Below, piece after piece: positions 56,118 to 64,000 of a stretch of 64,000 nucleotides of DNA. The notes under the pieces are model-generated. The model ran no database searches and was not told the origin of the DNA. It saw nothing but the letters and a program-made list of their open reading frames with translations. Positions within the stretch are counted from its first letter, which is position 1; each line of letters begins with the position of its first letter. Location: NCBI RefSeq assembly GCF_018595675.2, contig NZ_CP092333.1, forward strand, positions 2,194,001 through 2,258,000, given 5' to 3'. The stretch comes from Flavihumibacter fluvii. Lineage in GTDB: Bacteria > Bacteroidota > Bacteroidia > Chitinophagales > Chitinophagaceae. The translations under genes were made by a program, and so were the position numbers.

Positions 56118-56477
56118 ATGGCAACAATTCAATTAAGCTTACAGGATTTTAAGGATAAAATATTCAACTTCGAAGAGTCACAGGATTGGAATTACAAAGG
56201 CAGTTTACCTGCTATTATTGATTTTTATGCTGACTGGTGTGGACCATGCAAAATGGTTGCGCCAGTATTGGAAGAACTTGCTAAAGAATACGAAGGCCAG
56301 CTGGTCATTTATAAAGTAAATACTGAAACGGAAGTTGATTTGGCAGGGTTATTTGGCATACAAAGCATTCCAACATTTCTATTCATACCTGCTGAAGGAC
56401 AACCCATGATGCAACCCGGCGCATTTCCCAAAAAAATATTCAAACAGATTATAGACGAGCATTTGATCCATAATTAA
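56118..56477 (+). CDS. Thioredoxin
   Basis: The 119-residue protein is a compact thioredoxin fold with the redox motif WCGPC in YADWCGPCKM (near residue 38), the cis-proline in IQSIPTFLFIP and no signal peptide. It reduces disulfides or persulfides in the cytoplasm. The ATG at 56118 fits; a GTG 19 codons upstream keeps the frame open but no family similarity begins there. It lies directly next to the remnant of a DUF1634-TSUP pair and 2.5 kb from the CstB-like gene, a grouping seen in persulfide-handling clusters. Confidence 0.92.
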   Translation: MATIQLSLQDFKDKIFNFEESQDWNYKGSLPAIIDFYADWCGPCKMVAPVLEELAKEYEGQLVIYKVNTETEVDLAGLFGIQSIPTFLFIPAEGQPMMQPGAFPKKIFKQIIDEHLIHN

Positions 56478-56739
56478 TTTGTTGAGATAAGCATCAGGAT
56501 TCCTAATTGAATACTGCTTCTGCCACTGCACTTAATTGCTGCCTCAAACATAGCAGTCAATTCAATCAGCTTTTGTAGCTCACCAGTAAATCTCGTTTAA
56601 TGCGGTGCTTCCTGGCCATGTTGCCTGAAATAAATTAATGCCCAATTAATACAATTGTTGCAGATAGCAAAACTCCAAATCGTAGCATATTGCCCATAAT
56701 CCTTTCAATGAACCTGTCGTCTTATGCATACTTTGACAT
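56478..56739 (-). pseudogene. DUF1634 membrane protein, pseudogene
   Basis: On the minus strand, from an ATG at 56739, the frame reads DDRFIERIMGNMLRFGVLLS and continues to ATIVLIG. A one-base deletion near 56641 shifts it to IYFRQHGQEAPH, then a TAA (56597-56599) and TRFTGELQKLIELTAMFEA follow, ending QLGILMLIST. Another TAA (56722-56724) lies after the first five codons. The C-terminal end of the family is missing, cut where the thioredoxin gene ends. DUF1634 proteins usually accompany TauE/SafE exporters, and the next remnant upstream is exactly that. Confidence 0.82.
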
Positions 56740-56834
56740 ATACATAGTTAAAGCTGGTGGGAAATTCCATTATAAATCATCTCTAGTGAAAGGAAAACAA
56801 TGACAATGGAAAATAATATTTTTAATGACCCAGT

Positions 56835-57581
56835 TTAAAATCTAATCACCACTTAGAACCCCACAAAAACACCCAGTAAAACTCCTAAAACAATTGGCAT
56901 AGTGAGGCCTGGGTATATAATCACGCTTCATGTAAATAACGACACTTGCTGCAGCAGTTACTCTAATCAAAAAATTACTTGTAGTGGTGGACACCTTAAA
57001 AGGTATGCGCATAATATTGTCCATTGCAATAACTTTTAATGCACCAGATCCAATCCCCAATAGTCCGGAAATAATGCCGGCAATATTCATCATGAAAAAA
57101 CCACCCGCCACCTTTTTAACAGTATACGCCTGAATATTATTTTCAGAAGTGAGACTGCTATTTAATTTCAGAATTTAAGAAAACAGTCCTGAAGGAGCAA
57201 TATTGAATTTCTCATTATGATGTATAAACGTTGCTATGGCCGAAAAAATTAATTTACCGCTTAATATTATAGCAATTATTGAGGTAGATTAATAATCAGC
57301 CAAAAAGGCACCAGCAATTGCACCGATAGTACCAGCCACTTCCAGGAACATTCCCAAACGGATATTTGTAATACCCTCTTTAACAAATGCTGCAGCAGCT
57401 CCTGATAAAGTAGCGATCACGCCAATTTAGGAAGCACCTATACCATAGTGAATATATTTTTTAAAAACATGAGTGAGTTATAGAATCAAAACAACAACAC
57501 CAACAAGGCCCGATAATGAACCGAATAATCCTGCTAAAGCTACATTTAAAAAACAAACAGTGAAAAGATTAAAACCGACAT
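56835..57581 (-). pseudogene. TauE/SafE (TSUP) sulfite/thiosulfate exporter, pseudogene
   Basis: Nearly the whole exporter can be read in one minus-strand frame: LAGLFGSLSGLVGVVVLIL, then LTHVFKKYIHYGIGAS, IGVIATLSGAAAAFVKEG, NIRLGMFLEVAGTIGAIAG, and NIAGIISGLLGIGSGALK. Four in-frame TAA codons interrupt it (57478-57480, 57427-57429, 57289-57291, 57175-57177). A T-run near 57550 appears one base short after the probable ATG at 57581 (MSVLIFSLFVF), and a frameshift near 56913 separates the last segment (LTMPIVLGVLLGVFVGF). The 90-codon open frame at 56842-57111 is only one piece of it. It cannot make a full protein. Confidence 0.88.
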
Positions 57582-57640
57582 CTGGCTATATATGTTTTTA
57601 AAAAAAGAGAACTGGCAACAATAAAATAATGCCAGGAAAA

Positions 57641-58051
57641 TTACTTCAATGATAAAATATATTTTACCATTGTTTCAGCATCTTCTGGTGATAATTTAGG
57701 ATGCGGTAACATTACTGATTTACCCCAAGAGCCACTCCCGCCATTTATGACCCGCAAGCCCAGCAATTTAATATATCCGTTAGTTACCGGGTATCTTTTA
57801 GCTATGTCAGTAAAGGCAGGGCCTTTTGACCTGACCTCCCTGGTATGACATTCGTAACAGTCAGAATAGGCTATCAGCACTTCGCCACGCTGGGCAACCA
57901 AAACAGGAATGCTGTCACTCGGGCCTTCGATTTTTCGGATATAATCGACCTTTTTATGGGGCAACTCCTTTGCTTCCTGCTGGCAGGCTGCAAGCAGAGT
58001 GATCCTTGCGAGAAAAACAAAAAGGGTTAGTATAGATATTTTCTCAGGCAT
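57641..58051 (-). CDS. Lipoprotein cytochrome c
   Basis: The 136-residue protein has a lipoprotein leader (ITLLAAC, Cys near 23). The mature part is one c-type heme domain: CYECH supplies the heme cysteines and proximal histidine, GPAFTDIAKRY follows, and the distal Met is probably in SVMLPHP. It should pass electrons in the periplasm, possibly from a sulfur- or sugar-oxidising enzyme. The ATG at 58049-58051 puts the leader at the N-terminus; another ATG 17 codons upstream is possible. It is intact although it sits between pseudogenes. Confidence 0.85.
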   Translation of the reverse strand: MPEKISILTLFVFLARITLLAACQQEAKELPHKKVDYIRKIEGPSDSIPVLVAQRGEVLIAYSDCYECHTREVRSKGPAFTDIAKRYPVTNGYIKLLGLRVINGGSGSWGKSVMLPHPKLSPEDAETMVKYILSLK

Positions 58052-58519
58052 TTTTGAACAGGTATGGGAATAAAAGTACCATGACTTATTTAAACTAATC
58101 AAAATCAGTGAATCACCTTTTTCATGTCATAAATTCAGGTAAATATAAACACATAATTTACAGAAACATATCTGTAACATAAATAAGATCATGAAACGAA
58201 AACATGTATTAAAACTATTATTAAATGAAATACCTGGCAAAAAGATGCTTTAAATAATTCTTGGGAAATCATAACTTGAAAGCTTGGGGTGGTACCTCAG
58301 CATTAGATATTACAAAAGGAAAAGATGTATTTATCCTCACCCGGAAAGCAACAAGAGCCATGGATAAAGGATATTATGACCAATAGTAAACTTACTAAGT
58401 CCGGATACTTCACACAAACAGGCTATAAAGGCATATGCAAAGGCAAAATATACCGCATTGCTAAAAATAATTATTTCTAATTTATATAAAACAATTGTGG
58501 TGATACTATAAAACGAGCA
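58052..58519. other. AT-rich non-coding stretch with a small decayed coding trace
   Basis: No complete gene is visible here. A short plus-strand frame at about 58265-58386 reads GNHNLKAWGGTSALDITKGK and then FILTRKATRAMDKGYYDQ, ending in TAG and preceded by TAA. It looks like the remnant of an unidentified protein; LKAWGG resembles a segment near the C-terminus of class I fructose-bisphosphate aldolases, but this is not enough to assign it. The rest (for example 58141-58200) is AT-rich and shows nothing I can name. Confidence 0.45.
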
Positions 58520-58978
58520 ATGAAAAAGAAGTATATTATCCTACTTTTTATATTGGCTGCAGGAATACCAGCAACTATTCATTTTATTAAGTCTAAAGTC
58601 AAAGTGCAGCCAGTAACTTTTATTACTGCGAGGGCATCTATGGGATATATCTCAAAGAGCATTGCAGCTAAAGGAACCATTAAACCTGTTGATACTGTAT
58701 CTGTAGGCGCGCAAGTTTCCGGATTGGTAAAGAAAGTATTGGTTTATTTTAATAGTGAGGTAAAAAAAGGGCAATTACTTGCGCAGATAGATCCTTCCAT
58801 TCTAACAGCACAATTGGAACAATCGAAGGCCAACCTGGAAAGTGCAAATAGTAACCTCGAATTCCAGAAAAGCAGCTTTGAAAGGCAAAGCCAGTTATTC
58901 AATATTTGTGCAATAAGTAAAGCCAACTTCCAGCTTGCATTGAACCAATATAAATATGGTTATGTCTTAGCGCTATAA
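58520..58978 (+). pseudogene. Truncated RND efflux adaptor (MacA/HlyD-like)
   Basis: The frame encodes the first 152 residues of a periplasmic adaptor: a membrane anchor (KKYIILLFILAAGIPATI), then TARASMGYISKSIAAKGTI, the lipoyl half-motif SVGAQVSGLVKKVLVYFNSE with VKKGQLLAQIDPS, and the start of the coiled hairpin (LEQSKANLESANSNLEF). It stops after ALNQYKYGYVLAL, where intact proteins have about 230 more residues. No inner-membrane pump or TolC gene follows; a terminator and the CstB-like gene come next. It is most likely a truncated gene. Confidence 0.82.
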
Positions 58979-58981
58979 ATA

Positions 58982-59006
58982 AAGCCCCGGTTTTAAACCG
59001 GAGCTT
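58982..59006 (-). terminator. Terminator of the CstB-like gene
   Basis: AAGCCCCGG and CCGGAGCTT pair with one C-A mismatch around a TTTTAAA loop, and the minus strand continues TTTATTTATAG. It lies 25 bases after the stop at 59031. Confidence 0.65.
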
Positions 59007-59030
59007 ATTCACAACCGACCCTTTAAACAC

Positions 59031-60446
59031 TTATAAAAGTGTAGTAGGACAAACATATTCCGTTTTAGGAACACGGGTCTCCTTAATGGCAGCAAAACCA
59101 CCCACAACATCTATAAAATTTTCCCAACCCCTTTGTTTCAGAATGGATGCCGCAATCATGCTGCGATATCCTCCACCACAATAAATAACAAATGGCTTCT
59201 GCTTAGGGAATTCCGCCAGGTGGCTATTGATCTGGTTCAAAGGGATATTAATGGCATCAATAACATGTTCGGAATCATATTCACTTTTTTTCCGTACATC
59301 AAAGATGACCGGTTTTGAGGCTGTATAAGAATTCTCAAACTCTTTTGCTGATTCTCTTTGTACAGTATCAATTTCTTTTCCTGCTGATTTCCAGGCTGGC
59401 AATCCACCTTCGAGATAACCCAGGGTATTATCATATCCAACACGTGATAACCTGATGATACATTCTTCTTCCCTGCCAGTATCCGTTACCAGCAATATCT
59501 GCTGTTTTACATCAGGGATCATTTCTCCTACCCATTGTGCAAAACTACCATCAATACCAATATTGATACTATTCGGAATAAAGCCTTTTGCAAAAACAGA
59601 TGCTTCCCTCGTATCAAGTATCAGCGCCCTTGTTTCATTAGCAGCAGCTTCAAACTCCTCAACTTTAAGTGGATGCTTACCCCTTGTCATGATGGTATCA
59701 AGGCTTTCATATCCTTTGATATTCATCAGCACGTTTTGGGGAAAATAACCTGGAGGTGCTGTTAATCCGGTTAAAAGTTTTTTAATGAAGGCTTCTTTGG
59801 TAAGCGTTGGATCAAGTGCATAGTTCACTTTTTTCTGGTGCCCCAGGGTGTCTGTGGTTTCCTTACTCATCATTTTACCACAGGCACTACCTGCTCCATG
59901 GTTTGGATATACAATGAGATCGTCACTTAAAGGCATAATCCGGTTACGAAGGGAATCATATAAGTGCCCGGCCAGTTTTTCTTCGGTCAACTCTGCAATC
60001 ACATGCTGTGCCAGGTCAGGCCTGCCCACATCACCAATAAACAAGGTATCACCGGTAATGAGTCCATGCTCTTTCCCATTTTCATCAATTAGCAAATAGG
60101 TTGTGCTTTCCATCGTATGCCCAGGTGTATGAATCACTTTTACCTTACAATCTCCCACCGTGAATACCTGATTATCTTCAGCAATAATGGCTTCATAGGC
60201 CGGCTTGGCGGTAGGTCCGAAAACGATTTTCGCCCCGGCTTTATGCATCAGGTCGAGGTGTCCGCTCACAAAGTCTGCGTGGAAATGTGTTTCAAACACG
60301 TACTTGATCCTCGCCTTATCTTTTTCAGCTTTGGCAATGTAAGGCTCTACTTCCCTTAGGGGATCAAAAATTGCTGCTTCACCCTTACTTTCCAGGTAAT
60401 ATGCCGCATGTGCGATACAACCGGTATAAATTTGTTCTATTTTCAT
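59031..60446 (-). CDS. CstB-like persulfide dioxygenase-rhodanese fusion
   Basis: The 471-residue protein has an N-terminal metallo-beta-lactamase-fold persulfide dioxygenase (HFHADFVSGH metal site, HTPGHT, TGDTLFIGDVGRPD) and two rhodanese-like domains. The first (about 250-350) lacks the catalytic Cys, reading VTDTGREEE in the active loop. The second has it in YCGGGYRS (Cys423). This three-part layout matches CstB, which oxidises low-molecular-weight persulfides and produces thiosulfate in the cytoplasm. The ATG at 60444-60446 is the start. A Crp/Fnr-type operator lies 52 bases upstream. The sulfite/thiosulfate exporter that usually accompanies it is present only as a pseudogene. Confidence 0.92.
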   Translation of the reverse strand: MKIEQIYTGCIAHAAYYLESKGEAAIFDPLREVEPYIAKAEKDKARIKYVFETHFHADFVSGHLDLMHKAGAKIVFGPTAKPAYEAIIAEDNQVFTVGDCKVKVIHTPGHTMESTTYLLIDENGKEHGLITGDTLFIGDVGRPDLAQHVIAELTEEKLAGHLYDSLRNRIMPLSDDLIVYPNHGAGSACGKMMSKETTDTLGHQKKVNYALDPTLTKEAFIKKLLTGLTAPPGYFPQNVLMNIKGYESLDTIMTRGKHPLKVEEFEAAANETRALILDTREASVFAKGFIPNSINIGIDGSFAQWVGEMIPDVKQQILLVTDTGREEECIIRLSRVGYDNTLGYLEGGLPAWKSAGKEIDTVQRESAKEFENSYTASKPVIFDVRKKSEYDSEHVIDAINIPLNQINSHLAEFPKQKPFVIYCGGGYRSMIAASILKQRGWENFIDVVGGFAAIKETRVPKTEYVCPTTLL

Positions 60447-60497
60447 AATTGGCAATGTTTTTCAGGAATAAAATTGGCCAAAAACTTAAATATGAAC

Positions 60498-60513
60498 TGT
60501 TACAAAAGTTACA
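60498..60513. promoter_or_regulatory. Crp/Fnr-type operator upstream of the CstB-like gene
   Basis: TGTTACAAAAGTTACA matches the symmetric pattern TGTNAC-N4-GTNACA at every fixed position. It lies 52 bases before the start of the CstB-like gene and 72 before the lactonase gene on the other strand, so it could control either. Crp/Fnr-family regulators of sulfur or nitrosative stress bind such sites in Bacteroidota. Confidence 0.65.
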
Positions 60514-60584
60514 TTCCGACATGATTTTGGTCAGGTTTTGGCTGGTTCTTATTTATCCATTCATATTAACAAAATCCTCTAATA

Positions 60585-61640
60585 ATGAAAAAAATCTTGC
60601 TGTTGGTAACGCTTTTCGCAACAATTATTAGTCCCGGTTGTCACAACCAACCGGCAAAGGTTCCTGGAAATGAACTGGTTAACGATAGTATGCCTGGCAG
60701 GATTGAAATATATGACCCGCAGGCCATTCCCTTGATAGACAGTAATGCAACGATAGAAATAATTGGCAGAAATTATACCTGGTCTGAAGGCCCGGTATGG
60801 CTACCTGCTGAAAAGGCGCTGATTTTTTCCGATGTTCCGGAGAATAAGATATACATGTGGAAACCAGGTGGTACAGTTTCCTTGTTTTTGACACCTTCAG
60901 GTTATACAGATACAGCAAAACGTGATGGTGAAAATGGATCCAATGGCCTTGCGCTTGACAAAGAGGGCCATTTGCTGCTTTGCCAATCGGGTAATAGGAT
61001 GGTTGCCCGTTTAAACAGTTCTTTTCTCGCACCAAAACCCGAGTTTACCATCCTGTCCGCCAACTATAATGGAAAGCGGTTCAACAGTCCAAATGATCTG
61101 GTTGCAGACAGCAGGAACAATATTTATTTTACTGATCCAATCTACGGTTTGCCCTTACATGAAAATGATCCCACCAGAGAATTATCGTTTGAAGGAGTGT
61201 ATAAAATCAGTCCGGATGGAACCACCACATTGTTGATAGACACTATTAAAAGGCCCAATGGCATTGCCCTGTCCCCAGATGAAAAGACCTTATATGTTGC
61301 GAGCAGCGATAGTGAACACCCCCGTTGGCTAGCTTACAAGTTGAATGATGCAGGTCAAATATTAAGCGGAGGTGTACTCCTCGATGCTACCGACATAATA
61401 AAAATGGCCACGGTAAAACAAGGGGCTGATGGATTTAAAGTTGATAACCTGGGTAATATTTTTAGTTCCGGGCCTGATGGCGTGAACATCATTTCACCTG
61501 AGGGAAAGCGATTGGCGCTGATCAAAATTTATAACCGGAGTACTTCCAATTGTGCATTTAATGAAACAAAAGATATTCTTTTCATCACGGCAGATGATGT
61601 TGTGCTAAAAGTGACACTTCATCCAAAAATCAGCCAATAA
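60585..61640 (+). CDS. SMP-30/gluconolactonase-like lipoprotein
   Basis: The 351-residue protein has a lipoprotein leader (ATIISPGC, Cys near 19) and a six-bladed SMP-30-type propeller. Metal ligands are visible: Glu in WSEGPVW, Asn in NSPNDLVAD, Asn in RPNGIALSPDE and Asp in YVASSDSE. This family hydrolyses sugar lactones such as gluconolactone in the periplasm, with a divalent metal. A lactone would be the expected product of a PQQ sugar dehydrogenase such as the one at 40269, but the genes are 18 kb apart. It is divergent from the CstB-like gene. Confidence 0.88.
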   Translation: MKKILLLVTLFATIISPGCHNQPAKVPGNELVNDSMPGRIEIYDPQAIPLIDSNATIEIIGRNYTWSEGPVWLPAEKALIFSDVPENKIYMWKPGGTVSLFLTPSGYTDTAKRDGENGSNGLALDKEGHLLLCQSGNRMVARLNSSFLAPKPEFTILSANYNGKRFNSPNDLVADSRNNIYFTDPIYGLPLHENDPTRELSFEGVYKISPDGTTTLLIDTIKRPNGIALSPDEKTLYVASSDSEHPRWLAYKLNDAGQILSGGVLLDATDIIKMATVKQGADGFKVDNLGNIFSSGPDGVNIISPEGKRLALIKIYNRSTSNCAFNETKDILFITADDVVLKVTLHPKISQ

Positions 61641-61647
61641 CAGTCAA

Positions 61648-62454
61648 TCAATAGGTATAATTAAAAGTAATAGACGGTTGAGGTTGACCGTTGGTTTCAA
61701 TTTGCTGCACCTTTTGGATGGGATACCCGGCATCATTATAGGTATAGTTCATTCGCCATAAAATTTCGCGGCTATCACCAGGTGAATTATCCTTGATAAG
61801 GGTTGGATTATTCCTGTACAACCTAACCCCCGGAAGGTGATGGGTTATAATCATTGAAGGCTCCGGATTGACCCTATCATCATAACTTAGATATGTCCTA
61901 GTATACGACAACTTGTATTTATCCTGGCCAAACAGCTGATAATAAATAGCCATTTTTTGCAGGTTGCCATCCGGATAATAGGCATAGGTGATCTTGGTCC
62001 TTTGGGCGCCTTCTTCAACAGGACTGGCAATATTCTCAATCACCTGGGTGATTCTGTCATTAGCATCATAGGTATATTCATTATCGGCCATCTTTGTGCC
62101 ATTCAGGTAAAAATTTTTAGTGATAGCAATTTTATCACCGAAATAAGCAAATTCAGCGCGCCCAGCAGGGTTTGACCATGCCATTAACCTGTTATTCAGG
62201 TAAAGGTAATTGCCTACAATTCTGGTTACTCCCCCATTACTGCTGTTTTTCCATTGGGAGATATACTTCGTAACATTTTTCTGGGCATTATATTCGAAAG
62301 CCATAAAATCGATTTCACTGGCTGTGATTCTTTTAACCAGTACTGAAGGTCCAGGATTGGGTTCGGGGCTAATAATATCAGGCTTATTGCAGGAACTACC
62401 CAATACGATAATCATGACCGCCAGGGGAATAGCCATATCAAATTTTAAGAACAT
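61648..62454 (-). CDS. Lipoprotein with YD-like repeats, paralogue 1
   Basis: The 268-residue protein has a lipoprotein leader (IIVLGSSC, Cys near 22), a Pro-rich linker (SPEPNPGPS) and a chain of Tyr-rich beta repeats (YNAQKNVTKYISQWKN, YTYDANDRITQVIE, YYPDGNLQKMAIYY, YTYNDAGYPIQKVQQ) that resemble RHS/YD repeats. It probably displays a beta-rich stem at the surface; no toxin or core domain is attached. A paralogue follows at 62660-63468 with the same repeats. Function unknown. Confidence 0.78.
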   Translation of the reverse strand: MFLKFDMAIPLAVMIIVLGSSCNKPDIISPEPNPGPSVLVKRITASEIDFMAFEYNAQKNVTKYISQWKNSSNGGVTRIVGNYLYLNNRLMAWSNPAGRAEFAYFGDKIAITKNFYLNGTKMADNEYTYDANDRITQVIENIASPVEEGAQRTKITYAYYPDGNLQKMAIYYQLFGQDKYKLSYTRTYLSYDDRVNPEPSMIITHHLPGVRLYRNNPTLIKDNSPGDSREILWRMNYTYNDAGYPIQKVQQIETNGQPQPSITFNYTY

Positions 62455-62659
62455 AAGAAAGGTTTATACATGTTGACCAAAAAAAACCAGCCATCATTGC
62501 ATAGGTCTTTGAATTACCAGTGGATTATGATGAACGGCAAATAAGCGGGATGGCACAACTTCGTTTTTTTGAACCATTCATGTTATACCAGCATGGCAAC
62601 ATTTAATATTGAAAATGGATTCAAAAGCATGGAAAATGCAGAACACCCGATTTTAAAAG

Positions 62660-63468
62660 TTAATACACATAATCATAGCTGATCGACGGCTTAGGAATTC
62701 CGTTTATTTCTATTTGTTGCACTCGCCTGATAGGGTAACCGGCAGAGTTATAGGTGTAATTTATCCGTAGTAAATAATCGAGGTTATCGTTTGGCGTTAT
62801 ATCCCTGATCTGGGTTGGGTTATTAAACCAAAGATAGATACCAGGCAGAAAGTGGCCCGAGAAGATTGCAGGTTCAGGATTCTTTTTATCATCATACGCT
62901 TCATAAACCCGGGAGTAAGACAATTCAAAATCGTTGTGGTTCACTATCTGGAAATAGGTGTCCATTTTCCAGAGATTTCCATTGGGGTAATAGGAATATA
63001 AAAGTTTAACTTTTTTGGCACCATTTGCAGCAGGCTTTGCAATTGTTTCAATAAGAACTTTTAACCTGTTTGAGGCATCAAACTGAAACTGGTATTCCGA
63101 CATTGTTGATCCGTTGGAATAATAGCTAGTTGCAGATGCTAATTTATTGCCGGAATATCCATAATTCGTGTAACCGGACTGGGTGGACCATTGTTTCAAC
63201 CGGCTATTTTCATAGGCATAGTTGCTTTCCTTCCTGGTGATGCCCCTTCAACACTACTTTTCCATTGGGAAACATATCTGGTGACATGATTATTATCATT
63301 ATAGGTAAAGGATAAAAAATCATTTTCACTGGCTTGCAATTTTTTGACCATTATTTCCGCTGGTACCGGAATAGGCTTAGGCTCCACCTCTATTGGTTTC
63401 TGGCAGGAATTACCAAATACCATTAATATGGAAAGCAGGCACAATACTGCCGTAAATTTTAATGTCAT
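62660..63468 (-). pseudogene. Lipoprotein with YD-like repeats, paralogue 2, frameshifted
   Basis: The N-terminal frame (63468-63196) encodes a leader (MVFGNSC), a PKPIPVP linker and YNDNNHVTRYVSQWKSSVEG before it drifts off. The second frame (63199-62660, downstream on the minus strand) continues the alignment with paralogue 1 (SNYAYENSRLKQW, YYPNGNLWKMDTYF, YTYNSAGYPIRRVQQ). The break lies at 63243-63246, where the minus strand has GGGG and one extra G would restore GGITRKESN. It is either a one-base deletion, a sequencing error, or a phase-variable G run. Confidence 0.82.
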
Positions 63469-63594
63469 AAGAAAGGTTTAGGTTATGATGACACAAAATT
63501 AAAAGCAGGTAATTGTAGCCACCAAATCAGTACGGTCGTATTTTGACCAACGGTCAATAAACCATACTGCCGGCCCAAAAAGTTAATGCATTAA

Positions 63595-64000
63595 TTATTT
63601 TTTCATTTTTTTCTTAACTACATCAAACGGGTACTTCAGCGCCAGTTGCCGGATCTCATAACTGAATTCCGTAAAGGTTTCTTCCCATAACCTGGCTTCT
63701 TCGGGAGTATAATCATAGAACCCTTTAGCATTGGCGACTCCCTTGCCGCCTTCCCGTACAATTTTATCGATGAGTTCGGGAACTTCAGTACTGTTATTCA
63801 AGGTTGGGAACAGGTCCTTCATCACTGTGTGGTAAGCAGGCACACCTGTAAGGTCCATCCACCGGAATACACCAACCAGGGTCATCCAGTATCCAGTATT
63901 GTTGCGACATACACGGTCCACGTCCTCAACAGTAGCGTATCCGTTCTCCACCAGGTAAAAAGCCTCACGATACATGGCATACATCAGTCGGTTGGTGATA
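63595..64000 (-). CDS. 3-hydroxyacyl-CoA dehydrogenase, C-terminal part (cut by window end)
   Basis: The frame is open to the last base and stops at 63595, so the N-terminal Rossmann domain lies outside the window. What is visible is the C-terminal helical domain of 3-hydroxyacyl-CoA dehydrogenases: NRLMYAMYREAFYLVENG, TVEDVDRVCRNNTGYWMT, VGVFRWMDLTGVPAYH and GFYDYTPEEARLW. These enzymes oxidise 3-hydroxyacyl-CoA with NAD+ in fatty-acid beta-oxidation or butanoate metabolism. Specificity and length cannot be judged. Confidence 0.88.
   Translation of the reverse strand, partial: ITNRLMYAMYREAFYLVENGYATVEDVDRVCRNNTGYWMTLVGVFRWMDLTGVPAYHTVMKDLFPTLNNSTEVPELIDKIVREGGKGVANAKGFYDYTPEEARLWEETFTEFSYEIRQLALKYPFDVVKKKMKK

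Noticed and set aside
56842-57111. A small 90-residue membrane protein
   Set aside because: It is one uninterrupted piece of the TSUP pseudogene; the same frame continues upstream through four TAA codons with recognisable exporter sequence.
56478-57581. Stop-codon recoding (TAA read as an amino acid) in the TSUP and DUF1634 genes
   Set aside because: Frameshifts and a truncated end accompany the stops, and intact genes throughout the window end normally at TAA.
58265-58386. Class I fructose-bisphosphate aldolase remnant
   Set aside because: Only a short LKAWGG similarity supports it; not enough to name the family.
1-64000. Insertion sequences, prophage, CRISPR arrays or a defence island
   Set aside because: No transposase, integrase, phage structural gene, regularly spaced repeat or defence nuclease was found in the coding frames.

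Overview
The window looks like a chromosomal segment of a Bacteroidota bacterium, most probably from the Chitinophagaceae. Supporting this are TAnnTTTG-type promoter elements instead of sigma70 boxes, very few Shine-Dalgarno sequences, many outer-membrane barrels and lipoproteins, and families largely confined to this phylum (DUF4270, DUF4421, DUF4382, M61, LytTR/His_kinase pairs, Tat-exported sugar-isomerase TIM barrels). I see no phage, insertion sequence, CRISPR array or rRNA. One tRNA (Asp, GTC) is present.

Layout. 1-8.8 kb is housekeeping: end of an M20 amidohydrolase, an exported M24 Xaa-Pro aminopeptidase, cytidylate kinase, an adenylyl cyclase/TPR protein, ClpC, a STAS protein and ribonuclease Z. 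Short AGTGAGCAG-rich intergenic repeats sit around cmk and clpC. 8.8-14.5 kb is a probable surface module: an outer-membrane barrel with a DUF4270 lipoprotein, a divergent Kelch lipoprotein, and a LytS/LytTR two-component pair preceded by a 13-bp direct repeat. 14.5-16.7 kb holds dapA, accA and tRNA-Asp with its own promoter and terminator. 16.8-27.6 kb is carbohydrate-flavoured: a CBM9-like protein, a WalJ-like hydrolase, a DUF4874/DUF4832 protein, a dienelactone hydrolase, three exported sugar-isomerase TIM barrels, an NAD-dependent epimerase, a metal-efflux-like membrane protein and a Nudix-fold regulator with a broken catalytic box. 27.5-40.1 kb is envelope-related: PagL-like lipid A deacylase, DUF4421, a TolB/CsgG-like protein, a large MscS channel, DUF481, PhnA-like, a Na+/H+ antiporter, DUF4382 and an M61 peptidase.

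40.3-56.1 kb is a sugar-catabolic island without SusC/SusD. A tight seven-gene run encodes a PQQ dehydrogenase with inserted cytochrome c, a cytoplasmic GH88-like hydrolase, a TIM-barrel isomerase, a Gfo/Idh dehydrogenase, an SDR, a GH20-like enzyme and an MFS carrier. An Asp-box propeller, an esterase-like hydrolase and a GH127-like enzyme follow. I infer uptake of a small (probably uronate-containing) glycoside or its oxidised derivative by the MFS carrier and intracellular processing.

56.1-60.5 kb is a decaying sulfur/redox region. Intact thioredoxin, cytochrome c and a CstB-like persulfide dioxygenase-rhodanese are interleaved with pseudogenes of a DUF1634 protein, a TauE/SafE (TSUP) exporter and a truncated RND efflux adaptor. 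A perfect TGTNAC-N4-GTNACA Crp/Fnr-type site lies upstream of the CstB-like gene. 60.5-64 kb contains an SMP-30-like lactonase, two tandem paralogous lipoproteins (one frameshifted in a G run) and the C-terminal part of a 3-hydroxyacyl-CoA dehydrogenase cut by the window edge.
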